Shown here one piece after another: positions 27,885-37,504 of a stretch of 64,000 nucleotides of DNA. The notes under the pieces were generated by a model. That model saw nothing but the letters and a program-made list of their open reading frames with translations, was not told the DNA's origin and did not search any database. How positions within the stretch are numbered: the first letter of the stretch is position 1; every line of letters begins with the position of its first letter. The stretch covers positions 310,001 through 374,000 of the forward strand of contig NZ_BSOT01000006.1 in the NCBI RefSeq assembly GCF_030160655.1, written 5' to 3'. The translations under genes were made by a program, and so were the position numbers. This DNA comes from Agaribacter marinus (GTDB lineage: Bacteria; Pseudomonadota; Gammaproteobacteria; Enterobacterales; Alteromonadaceae).

Positions 27885-28748
27885 ATGTTTGAATTATCAC
27901 AACTTCATATAGATATGGCGAGAAATGCGACAGATGATTTTAATTTGTTTCATGACAGACATCGTTGGAGCTGGATAAAAGACAACCCTTTTCATGGGCC
28001 TATAGCCTTGGGGTTTCAGTTGGGGATGTTTATTGAAAGTGAGCTAAAAAAACAAAATCTCGAAGCGCCAGAAGCTAATTACCGATTTTCGACATATGAG
28101 TTTAATTTTGCTAACCCCGCAAAAGTAGGTGACAAGCTTACACTCGATATAAAGCCGCCTAGAATGAGTGAAAAGGAGCAAGGCGAGCTGCTCTCTCAAC
28201 GACTTTGTTTAAAAGTGAATGGTAAACCGGGTTTAATTGGCTTTCATCGAAAAAGCAATTTTGCCACCATTTCAAATGACTTTGGTGAAGTTAACCCTGA
28301 TCATTTGACAAATTTCACGGATAAAAGCTTTACTGATGACGGCTTTTTTTTGAAGCGAAAATGGATGATCGTGGGTAATGCTAAAAACTTTCTACTAAGT
28401 GCTTTTGCAGACCAAACCATGTTCATTGACGAGTTTGCAGACAAGGTGAGTTTTCCGAATATGTACCCATTGTCTCTCATTTCTTCGGCGTTACTTGAAC
28501 GCGCGAAAGCGAAGCATTATGACTTGATTGGCAATCCGTTGATTTACGTGTCACAACATCTGTGTATTGACAACCAGCAAGTACAAAATTTAAGAAGCAA
28601 CGATTGCCTACAGATGTTAGTAAAAGAAACGTCTGAAGACGCTAGCGATATCGTGACGCTTCAATGTTCAGGGTGGGTGAAGCAAACAGCTCCCATGTTT
28701 GCCGCAGAGTTAAAACTAACCCCCTTGCAGTCAATTTTAGCAAAGTGA
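27885..28748 (+). CDS. MaoC-like hotdog-fold protein
   Basis: 287 residues. The N-terminus, ARNATDDFNLFHDRHRW and NPFHGPIALGFQLG, matches the hydratase motif of MaoC-type hotdog proteins (D-x-N-x-x-H-D, then G-P-I-A-x-G). The second half (LISSALLERAKAKHYDLIGNPLIYVSQHLCIDN) could be a second hotdog unit. Such proteins hydrate or otherwise act on acyl-CoA or acyl-ACP thioesters. No fatty-acid gene is adjacent, so pathway and substrate are open. It is a single gene with a good ATG at 27885. Confidence 0.6.
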   Translation: MFELSQLHIDMARNATDDFNLFHDRHRWSWIKDNPFHGPIALGFQLGMFIESELKKQNLEAPEANYRFSTYEFNFANPAKVGDKLTLDIKPPRMSEKEQGELLSQRLCLKVNGKPGLIGFHRKSNFATISNDFGEVNPDHLTNFTDKSFTDDGFFLKRKWMIVGNAKNFLLSAFADQTMFIDEFADKVSFPNMYPLSLISSALLERAKAKHYDLIGNPLIYVSQHLCIDNQQVQNLRSNDCLQMLVKETSEDASDIVTLQCSGWVKQTAPMFAAELKLTPLQSILAK

Positions 28749-28827
28749 TCGTGCAGGTATACTAATTGTGTTGTTCTACGTTGTTGGATGCTTTAATGTA
28801 AGTGTTTGACAAATGATGGAGCAAATC

Positions 28828-29239
28828 ATGTCTTTTATTCTGAATATTATTTGGTGGCCTTGTTCTAGGTTTTTCATGGTTGTTTTTAGGTATCATTATG
28901 TTTATTACCATCATTGGCATACCTTGGGGGCGAGCTGCATTTAATTTTGGTTTACTGATGCTTTGGCCTTTTGGGCGCGTAGCGGTGAGTAGAGCTGCCT
29001 ACAATGGTGAAGGCGATTTAGGTACTGGTACATTGGGCCTAATCGGCAATATTATTTGGATGATATTTGGTGGAATATGGCTAGCAATTGGTCACTTAAT
29101 CGCTGCGTTAGTTTGCGCAATCACCATTATTGGTATTCCGTTCGCATTGCAACATCTAAAATTTGCCATGATGGCACCTATGCCCATTGGAAAAGTGATT
29201 ATTTCTAAGGAAGAAGCGCGTTCTCGCGGCCTAGCGTAA
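28828..29239 (+). pseudogene. yccF: yccF-like membrane protein gene, frameshifted near its start
   Basis: The frame 28844-29239 encodes most of a YccF protein: two copies of the domain, with IIGIPWGRAAF, LWPFGRVAV, then IIGIPFALQHLKFAMMAPMPIGKVI. The natural start is ATG 28828, with GGAG six bases before it and a typical opening MSFILNIIW, but that frame ends after 38 codons. The remainder (FGGLVLGFSWLFLG) is in another frame, joined at TTTGG around 28850. In-frame starts for the remaining part are only TTG 28880 or ATG 28898, which would lose the first membrane segment. The simplest reading is a small out-of-frame deletion at a short TTTGG repeat. Confidence 0.75.
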
Positions 29240-29460
29240 GTCTTGCGCAAGTAAAGCGTGCGCCTTACTACAAACGACAGTGAGCTAAAAGTTCTATAAA
29301 AAGTGTCCTACCTGCCCTGATTCGATTTTTTATCAAATTATTTTGTGCGCCGTGCAACTTTTGTATTTACCTGTCGTAAGGTTTTACTAGTAGTGCGGAA
29401 TTGCGTGCATAAAATAGTTTGAATAAATGAAAAATTAAACGGAGCAATACAGATAGGACA

Positions 29461-30090
29461 ATGCAACATTCATTAAACAATATAAAACCCCGGTACGAGT
29501 ATGTTAGCTCTGCAAAATTACCGACGCTCTTTGGTTTATTTAACATCCATGGCTTTTTTGATACTACTGAGAATCAAGAACATGTCGTGTTAACCCACGG
29601 ACAATGGGACGCAAATGATATAGTGCCTATTCGCATTCACTCTGAGTGTTTAACGGGGGACAGTTTGTTTAGCACAAAATGTGACTGTGGTTTTCAGCTT
29701 GAAAAAGCCCTACAGAACATTGCAGATCATGGTTTTGGGGCTATTTTGTATTTGCGTCAAGAGGGTAGAGGCATTGGTTTACTCAATAAAATTAAGGCTT
29801 ACCATCTACAAGACCAAGGCTTTGACACCGTAGAGGCCAATGAACACTTGGGCTTTGACGCTGACTTAAGAGATTATAATATCTGCAAAACAATGCTTGA
29901 TACCCTCGATATAGTGAACGTCGAACTGATGACAAATAACCCAAAAAAATTGCGTGCATTGGAAGATTTGGGCATTAATGTCGTGACGCGCAGGGCAATT
30001 GATCACGGCGTCACAAAAGACAACAAAGGCTACTTGAAGGTTAAGACGAATAAACTAGGACACACATTTAATTTAGACAAGTTGAAATGA
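29461..30090 (+). CDS. ribA: GTP cyclohydrolase II
   Basis: Opens the imidazole ring of GTP with loss of formate and pyrophosphate, the first committed step of riboflavin synthesis. 209 residues, the usual size of the stand-alone enzyme. The zinc ligands lie in SECLTGDSLFSTKCDCGFQ (three Cys), and the GTP-binding and catalytic stretch is LRQEGRGIGLLNKIKAYHLQ followed by DTVEAN. No ribB domain is fused, and no other riboflavin gene is adjacent. The ~220 bp upstream show no structure I can call an FMN riboswitch. Confidence 0.95.
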   Translation: MQHSLNNIKPRYEYVSSAKLPTLFGLFNIHGFFDTTENQEHVVLTHGQWDANDIVPIRIHSECLTGDSLFSTKCDCGFQLEKALQNIADHGFGAILYLRQEGRGIGLLNKIKAYHLQDQGFDTVEANEHLGFDADLRDYNICKTMLDTLDIVNVELMTNNPKKLRALEDLGINVVTRRAIDHGVTKDNKGYLKVKTNKLGHTFNLDKLK

Positions 30091-30111
30091 GCCCGTTTTA
30101 ACCAAGCGTTA

Positions 30112-30645
30112 TTAAGCTTTGTTGACAGAATCAAGCACTTGATTCACCAAAATGTCGAGACTTAGTTCTCCATCTAAAACGGTAATGTTCTCGTCTTTAC
30201 CTATGGGGTTAAAGCTATCGAACTGGCTTTGTAACAGTGCAGGATTGAAGAAGTGTTGCTTGGCATTTATGCGATTGATTAAGCGTTTTTCTAAGGTATC
30301 AAAAGAAACGTCTAACAAAAAGCTCAATGATGTGTCACAGCAGGCAGCCACTGCTTTTCTTTGCCTGCTGATTAGGCCTGAGTATGCCACAACACATTGT
30401 TGTTGATTTTTAAGCAAGGTGTGAATATGCGCATTTAAACGTAAAATCCATTGATCGCGAATGTCATCAGTTAGTGGAATGCCGTCAGACATCATTTGTT
30501 TTGCTTGCGTGGAGTGAAAGTCATCAGCATCTACAAACACCGCTTGGCAGCGTTGGGCGATGTTTTCAGCTAAGGTAGATTTACCCGTGCCGCTTACGCC
30601 CATAATGACAATAAGACGTGTTTGTTTAGATGTAAGATCACTCAT
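30112..30645 (-). CDS. gntK: Gluconokinase
   Basis: Phosphorylates D-gluconate to 6-phosphogluconate. 177 residues with the GntK pattern: Walker A GVSGTGKST, then FVDADDFHSTQAKQMMSDGIPLTDDIRDQWI, which is the substrate-binding signature of thermoresistant-type gluconokinase, and later KQHFFNPALLQSQFDS. Its ATG overlaps the end of the GH94 phosphorylase gene by 8 bp, so the two are translationally coupled. A phosphorylase that releases gluconate would explain why a gluconokinase is placed here. Confidence 0.93.
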   Translation of the reverse strand: MSDLTSKQTRLIVIMGVSGTGKSTLAENIAQRCQAVFVDADDFHSTQAKQMMSDGIPLTDDIRDQWILRLNAHIHTLLKNQQQCVVAYSGLISRQRKAVAACCDTSLSFLLDVSFDTLEKRLINRINAKQHFFNPALLQSQFDSFNPIGKDENITVLDGELSLDILVNQVLDSVNKA

Positions 30646-33022
30646 TTATAATCACGCTAATAAGATAGGTTTTTTTCGCTTCAAACCCACTAATATGACT
30701 GCCCTCAATCTGCAAATTATTTGAGTCGCTTGATACTGAGGCTTCTGCCCCGCGCTTAATATTGATTCTTACATTTGCGCCAAAGATCTTTTTACTTATG
30801 GACGCATTGGTCCAGCTTGAGGGTAGATTGGGCTTAACGGTTAATGAGCCTTTAGATTGTTTTATGCCAAATAGGCCCTCAATAACGCTTCTGTAATACC
30901 ATGCACAAGTACCTGTGTTAAATAGTTGGCTCGAGCGACCAGCCGCTTCTGGGAGTTGATGGTATGCCCCCCGGTAATAATTGGGAATGAAGTTAGGTAA
31001 CTGGCCTCGTTTTAGGCAGTCACTATCTGTCGCGAGCATGCTAAAAAGCACTTCGAATGCAATATCGTTATGCTTGTTTGTGTTATTAATTTTGGCTTGT
31101 TGGTACAAGGCGTATGCATAAAAACTTGCCGCGTGGTTATACACCGAGCCATTTTCTGCCGTACCAGGAAACTTCTGCGTCACGCGTCCAATACGTTCGT
31201 CCATATGGGTGTATGCTGGCGCTAGCATACAATAGCCAAAGGGAGTTCTTAGTTTGCTTTCGATGGCATTTACCATCTTATCCGCTTGTTCTGGGGTTGG
31301 AGCCTCACTAAGCATTGCCCATGCTTGGGGGTTTAAAAATATTTGTCCTTCTTGATCTCGTGATATGCCAAAGTGTTCATCGTCATCAGTAATGCCCCTA
31401 GCATACCAATCACCATCCCAACCAAGTGTGTTGCAGGTATCATTTAAAATTTGTTGATAGTCATGCCATTTTGCGGCGCGTATAGTGTCTTGCGTTGTTT
31501 TTAATATTTTGGACCAAATACCAAAGGCATATGCACTTGCAAATGTTAACCAGAAAGAAACACCTCGGCCTTGAATACCGACCATATTCATCGGGTCACA
31601 CCAATCTCCCTGCTGAATAAGACTTAAACCTCGATGATCGCGTTGTGCCCACAAGTAATCACAGGCAAGCTCAAGGTGCTCACTGACGGTGCTTTCATGG
31701 TCGCTATCACCAAAACCCACGGTTGTCTCCAGTATGCTAAAGTCATTTGTTTCGCTTAAATATAGTTCGACAAAAGGAAATAGCCAAACATTGTGGTCGC
31801 TGTGAGGAACTTGATTAATATATTTAAGCTCAGCGCCTTCATGCAGGAGAATACCATCAGGCATTGCTCCATTTTTTCCCTGTTGGCTTAGGGCAAGCAG
31901 AAGGTTACGTTTTGCTAGTGTTGGATTGAGCCAAATGCTGGATAAATGATCTTGTAGAAAGTTTCGCGTTTGTGGATCTGTCGTTAGGCGATTACTTTCA
32001 ATGTGGTAAGACAACTGGCGTGGCAACCAACTATTAATCATGTGGTTAAGGTCAGCATTGGGCGTCTGAATACTAATCCCTTGTTTTAAGTAGCTTGGCT
32101 TGGCAGTGATGTGCTGCTGTAAGCGATTACTCAAGGTTTTTGCATGTGTCTCACTCTGGCAGGGGCCAAATAACCAACTTAGTTTTTTTTGTTGTCGTGG
32201 TTCAAGGCGAATTTTATGTTGTAGCACCGCTATGGGCGTTTCGTATAAGGCAGTAGAATTGAACAGTGAAGAATGCTTCACACCGTCAGGGCAATGCATG
32301 TGGCCTTCACCTAAAAAACGATTTGTAGAGGTATCAAAGCTCTCGATTGGAGAGTCAGCGATGAATAAGGTTTTATCCATCGATTGTTTGATTTTTGGGT
32401 AGTCTTTTGCTTTTTGATAAGGAGTGATGTATTCACCCAATATACCATTAAGTTCAGGGACGAATCGGGCAGATTGATTCATCCATGAAGCATAGCCAAT
32501 GGTAAAACATGGGTAGATATCAAGGTGTATTTCATTGTTAGATTTATTGACGATATCCAAACGCCAATCTTCTAAAGCAACATCGTCAGCGAGGGTCACA
32601 CGCAGTGTAAATTGAATATTTGCATGCTCTATTTCCCAGCGAAGCGTGTCTTGGCCTTGTATAAAAGCAAACTTGTCGAGTGTTTGTCGTGTTGGCTCGT
32701 AGGGTAAAGAAAATATATCACTATTGCTTAATTTGATGTAAAAGAAGCGCCCCGGATGACCGCTATAATAATGGTGTTCGGGTTGCATGAATGTTTTGGC
32801 TTCAAAACTTTGTCCATACGCATATTTGGCAGGTTCAGGTTGCATATGCAGCGCGTTAGCATAGCCTCGACATGTCATCTGAAACATCATTTTTTTGTTC
32901 CACAAGTAACCTGTCGCATTTGGCATCGAAAGCGGGCTATGCAAACGGATCTCAGCACCACCTGTGCCTTTTTCATAGGAAAATATGGGTTTATTGATAT
33001 TCTGGGTCACGGCGTCGCTCAT
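30638..33022 (-). CDS. GH94 phosphorylase, probably cellobionic acid phosphorylase
   Basis: 794 residues, cytoplasmic. GH94 architecture: N-terminal beta-sandwich (YGQSFEAKTFMQPEHHYYSGHPGRF), linker, and an (alpha/alpha)6 barrel with LSYHIESNRLTTDPQTRNFLQDHL, HSDHNVWLFPFVELYL and QQGDWCDPMNMVG, where Asp476 aligns with the catalytic acid of the family's GDWND motif. Arg613 and Lys617 (GRVTQK) have the same spacing and nearly the same position as the Arg/Lys pair that, as I recall, binds the gluconate carboxylate in the Saccharophagus enzyme. Predicted reaction: cellobionate plus phosphate gives glucose 1-phosphate and gluconate. The coupled gluconokinase supports this. A phosphorylase for another disaccharide remains possible. 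Confidence 0.78.
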   Translation of the reverse strand: MSDAVTQNINKPIFSYEKGTGGAEIRLHSPLSMPNATGYLWNKKMMFQMTCRGYANALHMQPEPAKYAYGQSFEAKTFMQPEHHYYSGHPGRFFYIKLSNSDIFSLPYEPTRQTLDKFAFIQGQDTLRWEIEHANIQFTLRVTLADDVALEDWRLDIVNKSNNEIHLDIYPCFTIGYASWMNQSARFVPELNGILGEYITPYQKAKDYPKIKQSMDKTLFIADSPIESFDTSTNRFLGEGHMHCPDGVKHSSLFNSTALYETPIAVLQHKIRLEPRQQKKLSWLFGPCQSETHAKTLSNRLQQHITAKPSYLKQGISIQTPNADLNHMINSWLPRQLSYHIESNRLTTDPQTRNFLQDHLSSIWLNPTLAKRNLLLALSQQGKNGAMPDGILLHEGAELKYINQVPHSDHNVWLFPFVELYLSETNDFSILETTVGFGDSDHESTVSEHLELACDYLWAQRDHRGLSLIQQGDWCDPMNMVGIQGRGVSFWLTFASAYAFGIWSKILKTTQDTIRAAKWHDYQQILNDTCNTLGWDGDWYARGITDDDEHFGISRDQEGQIFLNPQAWAMLSEAPTPEQADKMVNAIESKLRTPFGYCMLAPAYTHMDERIGRVTQKFPGTAENGSVYNHAASFYAYALYQQAKINNTNKHNDIAFEVLFSMLATDSDCLKRGQLPNFIPNYYRGAYHQLPEAAGRSSQLFNTGTCAWYYRSVIEGLFGIKQSKGSLTVKPNLPSSWTNASISKKIFGANVRINIKRGAEASVSSDSNNLQIEGSHISGFEAKKTYLISVIINE

Positions 33023-34334
33023 CTAAATCTTGTTGGTAACTGGCTAGGGATGCATCGTCTAAATTATAAAAGTACAAAAACACAATGGAGAGTAAGGCAA
33101 AAAAGCCGGGTATGAGTGTCATGAGTAATACGATGCCGTGAATTGACCCCGTGGTCTGCTCGGCGTTGGCAACGTACCCTAAATATCCAAGTACATACCC
33201 TATTGTCGCGCCTGCTATAGCACCGCCCAATTTTTGAGAAAAGGCTGCGGCGGCGAATACCATTGCCGTCGACCGTCGGCCGTTTTTCCATTCGCCATAG
33301 TCGGCAGTATCGGCATACATCGAAAATACTAAGGGCGATTTGGGACCTAAACACAATCCAATACCTATTTGGATCGCAAATGCTAGGGGTATGCTATCGT
33401 TTGGTACCAAGTAAAATAGCACTGAGAGTAACGTTACCCCTAGCATTAACGAGATTAACAAACGGCGTTTATCAAAGAACTTTGTCAGTATTGGCGTCGC
33501 GGCTGCGCCAATGCCAAGTGAAATGAGGTATGCACCGCTGAACATGCCAATTAAGTCTTCTCGCGCTAATACATACTTGAAATAAAAGGTACCGACACTC
33601 CCCCTAATGGAAATAGTCAACATGATGATTAGTGCAATACTGAACAAAATTAACCACGGTTTATTCTTGAATAAGTCCAAAATATCTTGTTGAGGTTTTG
33701 CTTGTTGTTTTGGCGGTTGAATGCGCTCTCGACAAGTAAGAAATGTGACGCAAAATAATCCACCAGCAATTAGCCCGTAGAGTGCCATTGTAAGTTGCCA
33801 GCCAAGGATTTCATTGTCGCCACCGAGGGTACTTACCCAAAATGGTGTCATAAAAGCCACAATAGTACCGCCAGAAAACGCCCCGACAAACCGGAAGCTA
33901 CTGAGCATAGTGCGTTGTTGCGTGTCTTGGGTAATTACACCCAGAAGTGCGCCGTAGGGGACGTTAATGAATGTATAGGCAAGCATCATAAAGATGTAAG
34001 TTAAATAGGCCCAAACGAGTTTTCCATCTTGGTCAAGATCTGGCACCGTAAAGGTTAAGATACCTGCAGCGGCAATTGGGATAATGCCCCACAATAAATA
34101 TGGACGATATTTCCCCCACTTTGTCTTGGTTCTGTCAGACAGTGCGCCCATCATTGGGTCCGTAAACGCGTCAATAATGCGGGTGACCAGCATCATCGTG
34201 CCGACAGCTGCGGCAGGTATACCAAACACATCGGTATAGAAAATAAAGAGGAATACGTCAAATACGCGCCAGTAAAAATTTGATGCAATATCACCGCAGG
34301 CATAGCCTACTTTTTCTTTAATAGATAACTTCAT
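32991..34334 (-). CDS. GPH-family sugar:cation symporter
   Basis: About 447 residues, 12 membrane helices, related to MelB/XynT. Family features: KEKVGYACGDIASNFYW in helix 1, the DAFTDPMMGALSDRTKTKWGKYRPYLLWG loop between helices 2 and 3, and YTFINVPYGALLGVITQD. These symporters bring glycosides, pentosides or hexuronides into the cytoplasm with Na+ or H+. Here the cargo is probably the disaccharide acid used by the GH94 enzyme, whose gene overlaps this one by 32 bp. I start at ATG 34334, at the family's usual opening MKLSIKEK; the open frame extends to 34373 and would overlap the halogenase gene further. Confidence 0.88.
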   Translation of the reverse strand: MKLSIKEKVGYACGDIASNFYWRVFDVFLFIFYTDVFGIPAAAVGTMMLVTRIIDAFTDPMMGALSDRTKTKWGKYRPYLLWGIIPIAAAGILTFTVPDLDQDGKLVWAYLTYIFMMLAYTFINVPYGALLGVITQDTQQRTMLSSFRFVGAFSGGTIVAFMTPFWVSTLGGDNEILGWQLTMALYGLIAGGLFCVTFLTCRERIQPPKQQAKPQQDILDLFKNKPWLILFSIALIIMLTISIRGSVGTFYFKYVLAREDLIGMFSGAYLISLGIGAAATPILTKFFDKRRLLISLMLGVTLLSVLFYLVPNDSIPLAFAIQIGIGLCLGPKSPLVFSMYADTADYGEWKNGRRSTAMVFAAAAFSQKLGGAIAGATIGYVLGYLGYVANAEQTTGSIHGIVLLMTLIPGFFALLSIVFLYFYNLDDASLASYQQDLDERRRDPEYQ

Positions 34335-35913
34335 TCTTAGTCCATGGAGTTTTGCTTGGCGACCCTTGTTCATTCGCTTTTGCTGGATCTTGCCTATTCG
34401 TCGAATTGATGTCTGTATTCATGATTTTATTATGTTTAAGGAAGGCCTCATGTATTGGCAATTTAGTGACTGCATGATTAATTGTGGACAGCATTCCGCC
34501 AAGAAAATTTTCGAATTCGCTGTCAGGCATCTCATCGGCGATTCTATGATATGCGCGCGGAATGAGTCCTTGCCCAATTAATACTTGCGTCCAAGAATCA
34601 ACACGGAAAATGTCGCCGTCGTCCAAAAATACCCGTGCACTTTCTTCAAACAACTGTAATTTATGCGCTAAACTATCAGGTACCGCCATTTGTTGGCATG
34701 CGCGCCAAAATTCACTGTCATTACGTTGATTTACTTTGTAATGCATGATGATGAAGTCACGAATAGCGAGCATTTCTGATTGCCATTTTTGATTAAACTC
34801 ATTAACGAGAGATGGCATCACGCCATCAAACGGGAATACACGCATAAATCTAACGATTGATGTCATAATCAGATGGATACTTGTCGACTCTAGCGGCTCG
34901 ATAAACCCGGATGACAAACCTATTGCGAGGCAGTTATTACGCCATGCTTCGGGCCGAACACCTGGCGTAAAAGCGATTTTCCTTGGTTCGTTAATTGGGT
35001 CGCCAGGCAAGTTGCTGATTAATGTGTCGAGCGCTTGCTTATCGTCCCAGAAATGACTACTAAACACTAAACCATTGCCAACGCGGTGTTGCAACGGGAT
35101 TTGCCACTGCCAACCTGCGCCATGGGCAATAGATTTTGTATAAGGTAACGGTGCTTGATGCGAGTGAGTTTGTACTGCATACGCGCTGTCACAAAATAGC
35201 CATTGAGACCAATCCTCATAAGGCGAGCGTAGCGCCTGATCAATCAACAGTGCTCGAAACCCAGTGCAATCAATAAAGAAGTCGCCTTTAACGTGCTGTC
35301 CATTATTTAACGACAATGATTGAATATTGCCGGTTTCAGCATCTTGCTCAACAGCAATAATTTTGCCTTCAATCCGTTCAATGCCATTTTTTTCCGCAAA
35401 GCCCCTTAAATATTTAGCATATGCGGTAGCATCTAAATGATATGCAAAATTCATAGGTGCTTGTTTAGTATGTAAGAATTTTGCATGTTTAGCGGCTTGC
35501 AGTTCATAACAATAGTCGCCAAAGCTAGCTGTAGTAGCCCCTGAAGATTCGGCTTCTTTCAGTGCTCTCAAATAAAAATGATGGAATTCGCCCGCCCAAC
35601 ACTCTTTGCCGGTGACACCAAAAGAGTGAATGTACGCATCGCCTTTCGCCTTCCAGTTTGAAAATTCGATGCCGAGCTTAAACGTTGCTTGCGTTTGTTG
35701 CATAAACTCGAGCTCATCAATACCGAGCAATTTATGGAACGTGCGAATAGGCGGTATTGTTGCTTCGCCGACACCTACGGTGGCGATGTCATCGGATTCC
35801 ACTAAGGTAACCTTTACTGAAGAGGGCAGCAATTTGCTGACCGCTGCTGCAGTCATCCAACCTGCAGTGCCTCCGCCAGCAATCACTAAATGTTTAACGT
35901 GTGTATTGCTCAT
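34318..35913 (-). CDS. Tryptophan-halogenase-like flavoprotein (first of two)
   Basis: 531 residues. FAD-binding GGGTAGWM at the N-terminus, VGEATIPPI, the putative chlorination Lys in ATFKLGIEF, the halogenase signature WQWQIP, and GFIEPLESTSIH with the conserved Glu near the active site. All hallmark residues of flavin-dependent halogenases of the PrnA group are therefore present. Members of this group are frequent in TonB receptor operons of Alteromonadales and Xanthomonadales, where no halogenated product is known. Its start overlaps the 515-residue paralogue by 4 bp (ATGA). No separate flavin reductase gene is present nearby. Confidence 0.87.
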   Translation of the reverse strand: MSNTHVKHLVIAGGGTAGWMTAAAVSKLLPSSVKVTLVESDDIATVGVGEATIPPIRTFHKLLGIDELEFMQQTQATFKLGIEFSNWKAKGDAYIHSFGVTGKECWAGEFHHFYLRALKEAESSGATTASFGDYCYELQAAKHAKFLHTKQAPMNFAYHLDATAYAKYLRGFAEKNGIERIEGKIIAVEQDAETGNIQSLSLNNGQHVKGDFFIDCTGFRALLIDQALRSPYEDWSQWLFCDSAYAVQTHSHQAPLPYTKSIAHGAGWQWQIPLQHRVGNGLVFSSHFWDDKQALDTLISNLPGDPINEPRKIAFTPGVRPEAWRNNCLAIGLSSGFIEPLESTSIHLIMTSIVRFMRVFPFDGVMPSLVNEFNQKWQSEMLAIRDFIIMHYKVNQRNDSEFWRACQQMAVPDSLAHKLQLFEESARVFLDDGDIFRVDSWTQVLIGQGLIPRAYHRIADEMPDSEFENFLGGMLSTINHAVTKLPIHEAFLKHNKIMNTDINSTNRQDPAKANEQGSPSKTPWTKNEVIY

Positions 35914-37457
35914 GCGTACTCCATTTGTGCCATGTTTATATGCGTGAGTAGTTCATTATTGTTTGGTAAGCCGCGAACAAGGGCAGCTTGACGGGTTTGA
36001 TTTTGATGCTGAATTTGCTTGTAAGCAAGCAAGTCTGACTCGCTGGGTGAGTGCAAAAAATCGCTTTTGTGCCGCATGCCATACAAGACATACTGATAAC
36101 TCAATGAGCTAAATATTTCTTCGTTCTCATATACGTCATGGCGACTGGGTGCTTGGTATTGCCACAATTCCATCAACGACTGTAGTTCATCACTGGCGCT
36201 TGCAATGTCACTCACCGAACACCAGAACTCTGAATCTCTGCGCTTGCTTGTTATGTAATGCAATTTAATGAAATCGCTGACTCGCTGCCATCGGTAAGTA
36301 AATCGTTTATTGTATCGTTGAGAGACGATAGACATGTGCCGTTTTGTAGACGGAAAGTCATCTAGTAACATACGTATTGACAGCTCAACCATAGCTAACG
36401 CCGAAGCTTCCAACGGCTCTAGAAAACCAGCAGACATGCCGATAGCAACGCAATTGTTTTGCCAAAATCTTTCTCGATAACCGGGTGTAAACTCAAGTTG
36501 TTTTACGTTATCAAAGGCTAAATTAGGGGTGTTGGTGTATTTACTTAATTCAATGAGCGCTTGGTGTTGAGAGCAAAAATCACTGGCGAATACCATACCT
36601 ACGCCACGGCGAGTCGACAACGGAATGTCCCAACACCAACCAAAACTATTCGCAGTGGCTTTGGTTGTAGAATGTATTGCCGCCGAGTAATTGTTGCCCG
36701 GTAATTCTGCATGTGGCAATTGGAGTGCTAACGCGCGATTGTTTGGTAATGCGCTGCTTAAGTCGACAATCGGGACTTGGTAGTGATTACCTAACAAGCG
36801 AGACTTCATGCCAGTACAGTCAACAAAAAGGTCTGCGCTTAGCTTGCCGGAATGTGCAGTGTTTAATGACAGAATATCGTTTGTACTTGGTTCAGGTGTT
36901 ACATCAAGTACATAGTCCTTAATGTGCGTAATACCCAGTTTATTCACGCAATGTTGCGTTAAAAACTCGGCAAATTTATTTGCATCTAGATGATAGCCAT
37001 AAGTGAGTACCCCAGCATACTCCGGCGTACTTTTTTGTTTGGGGGCTAAGCCTTGTTTGCAAATTTTTACTTGTGGGCAAACTGTTTCGTCAAACGAATC
37101 TTTTGGGTGCTCATGTTGCCATATGTGCGCGAGATTTATATGCTCATGTCCAGTTGGATTCGAAAAAGGATGATGGTACTCATGGCCTTGAGAGTGCCAA
37201 TTATAAAAGCTTGATCCTTGTTTAAAGGACGCGTGGCAGTGGCGAATAAAATCATATTCGCCAATACCCATCTGTTGCAGTGTTTGGCGCATGGAGGGCC
37301 AGGTTCCCTCGCCAACACCCAATATTGGAATATTGGGTGCTTCAATCAGAGTGACATCTAATTGAGGGTATTTAGCCGCTATTGAACCCGCGCTTAACCA
37401 CCCCGCGGCTCCACCACCAACGACCAATACCCTAGTAATGTTTACATCTTCTGACAT
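35910..37457 (-). CDS. Tryptophan-halogenase-like flavoprotein (second of two)
   Basis: 515 residues, a diverged paralogue of the adjacent 531-residue protein. GGGAAGWLSAG binds FAD, GVGEGTWPSM replaces the usual VGEATIP, ASFKQGSSF keeps the Lys, WCWDIP keeps the WxWxIP signature, and GFLEPLEASALAM keeps the Glu. It is the first gene after the TonB receptor (47 bp gap), followed by its paralogue with ATGA overlap. Two tandem copies with different active-site surroundings (Ile/Glu versus Ser/Ser after the Lys) suggest they act on different substrates or as a heterodimer; both are inference. Confidence 0.87.
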   Translation of the reverse strand: MSEDVNITRVLVVGGGAAGWLSAGSIAAKYPQLDVTLIEAPNIPILGVGEGTWPSMRQTLQQMGIGEYDFIRHCHASFKQGSSFYNWHSQGHEYHHPFSNPTGHEHINLAHIWQHEHPKDSFDETVCPQVKICKQGLAPKQKSTPEYAGVLTYGYHLDANKFAEFLTQHCVNKLGITHIKDYVLDVTPEPSTNDILSLNTAHSGKLSADLFVDCTGMKSRLLGNHYQVPIVDLSSALPNNRALALQLPHAELPGNNYSAAIHSTTKATANSFGWCWDIPLSTRRGVGMVFASDFCSQHQALIELSKYTNTPNLAFDNVKQLEFTPGYRERFWQNNCVAIGMSAGFLEPLEASALAMVELSIRMLLDDFPSTKRHMSIVSQRYNKRFTYRWQRVSDFIKLHYITSKRRDSEFWCSVSDIASASDELQSLMELWQYQAPSRHDVYENEEIFSSLSYQYVLYGMRHKSDFLHSPSESDLLAYKQIQHQNQTRQAALVRGLPNNNELLTHINMAQMEYA

Positions 37458-37504
37458 TCACATGCGCCTTTTGTACTCTTAACTTAGTAAGTGTATTGAG
37501 TACC

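Noticed and set aside
29240-29460. FMN riboswitch before ribA
   Set aside because: I could not find the conserved multi-stem pattern or its typical AGG/GGTGA-like segments; the region is short and AT-rich.
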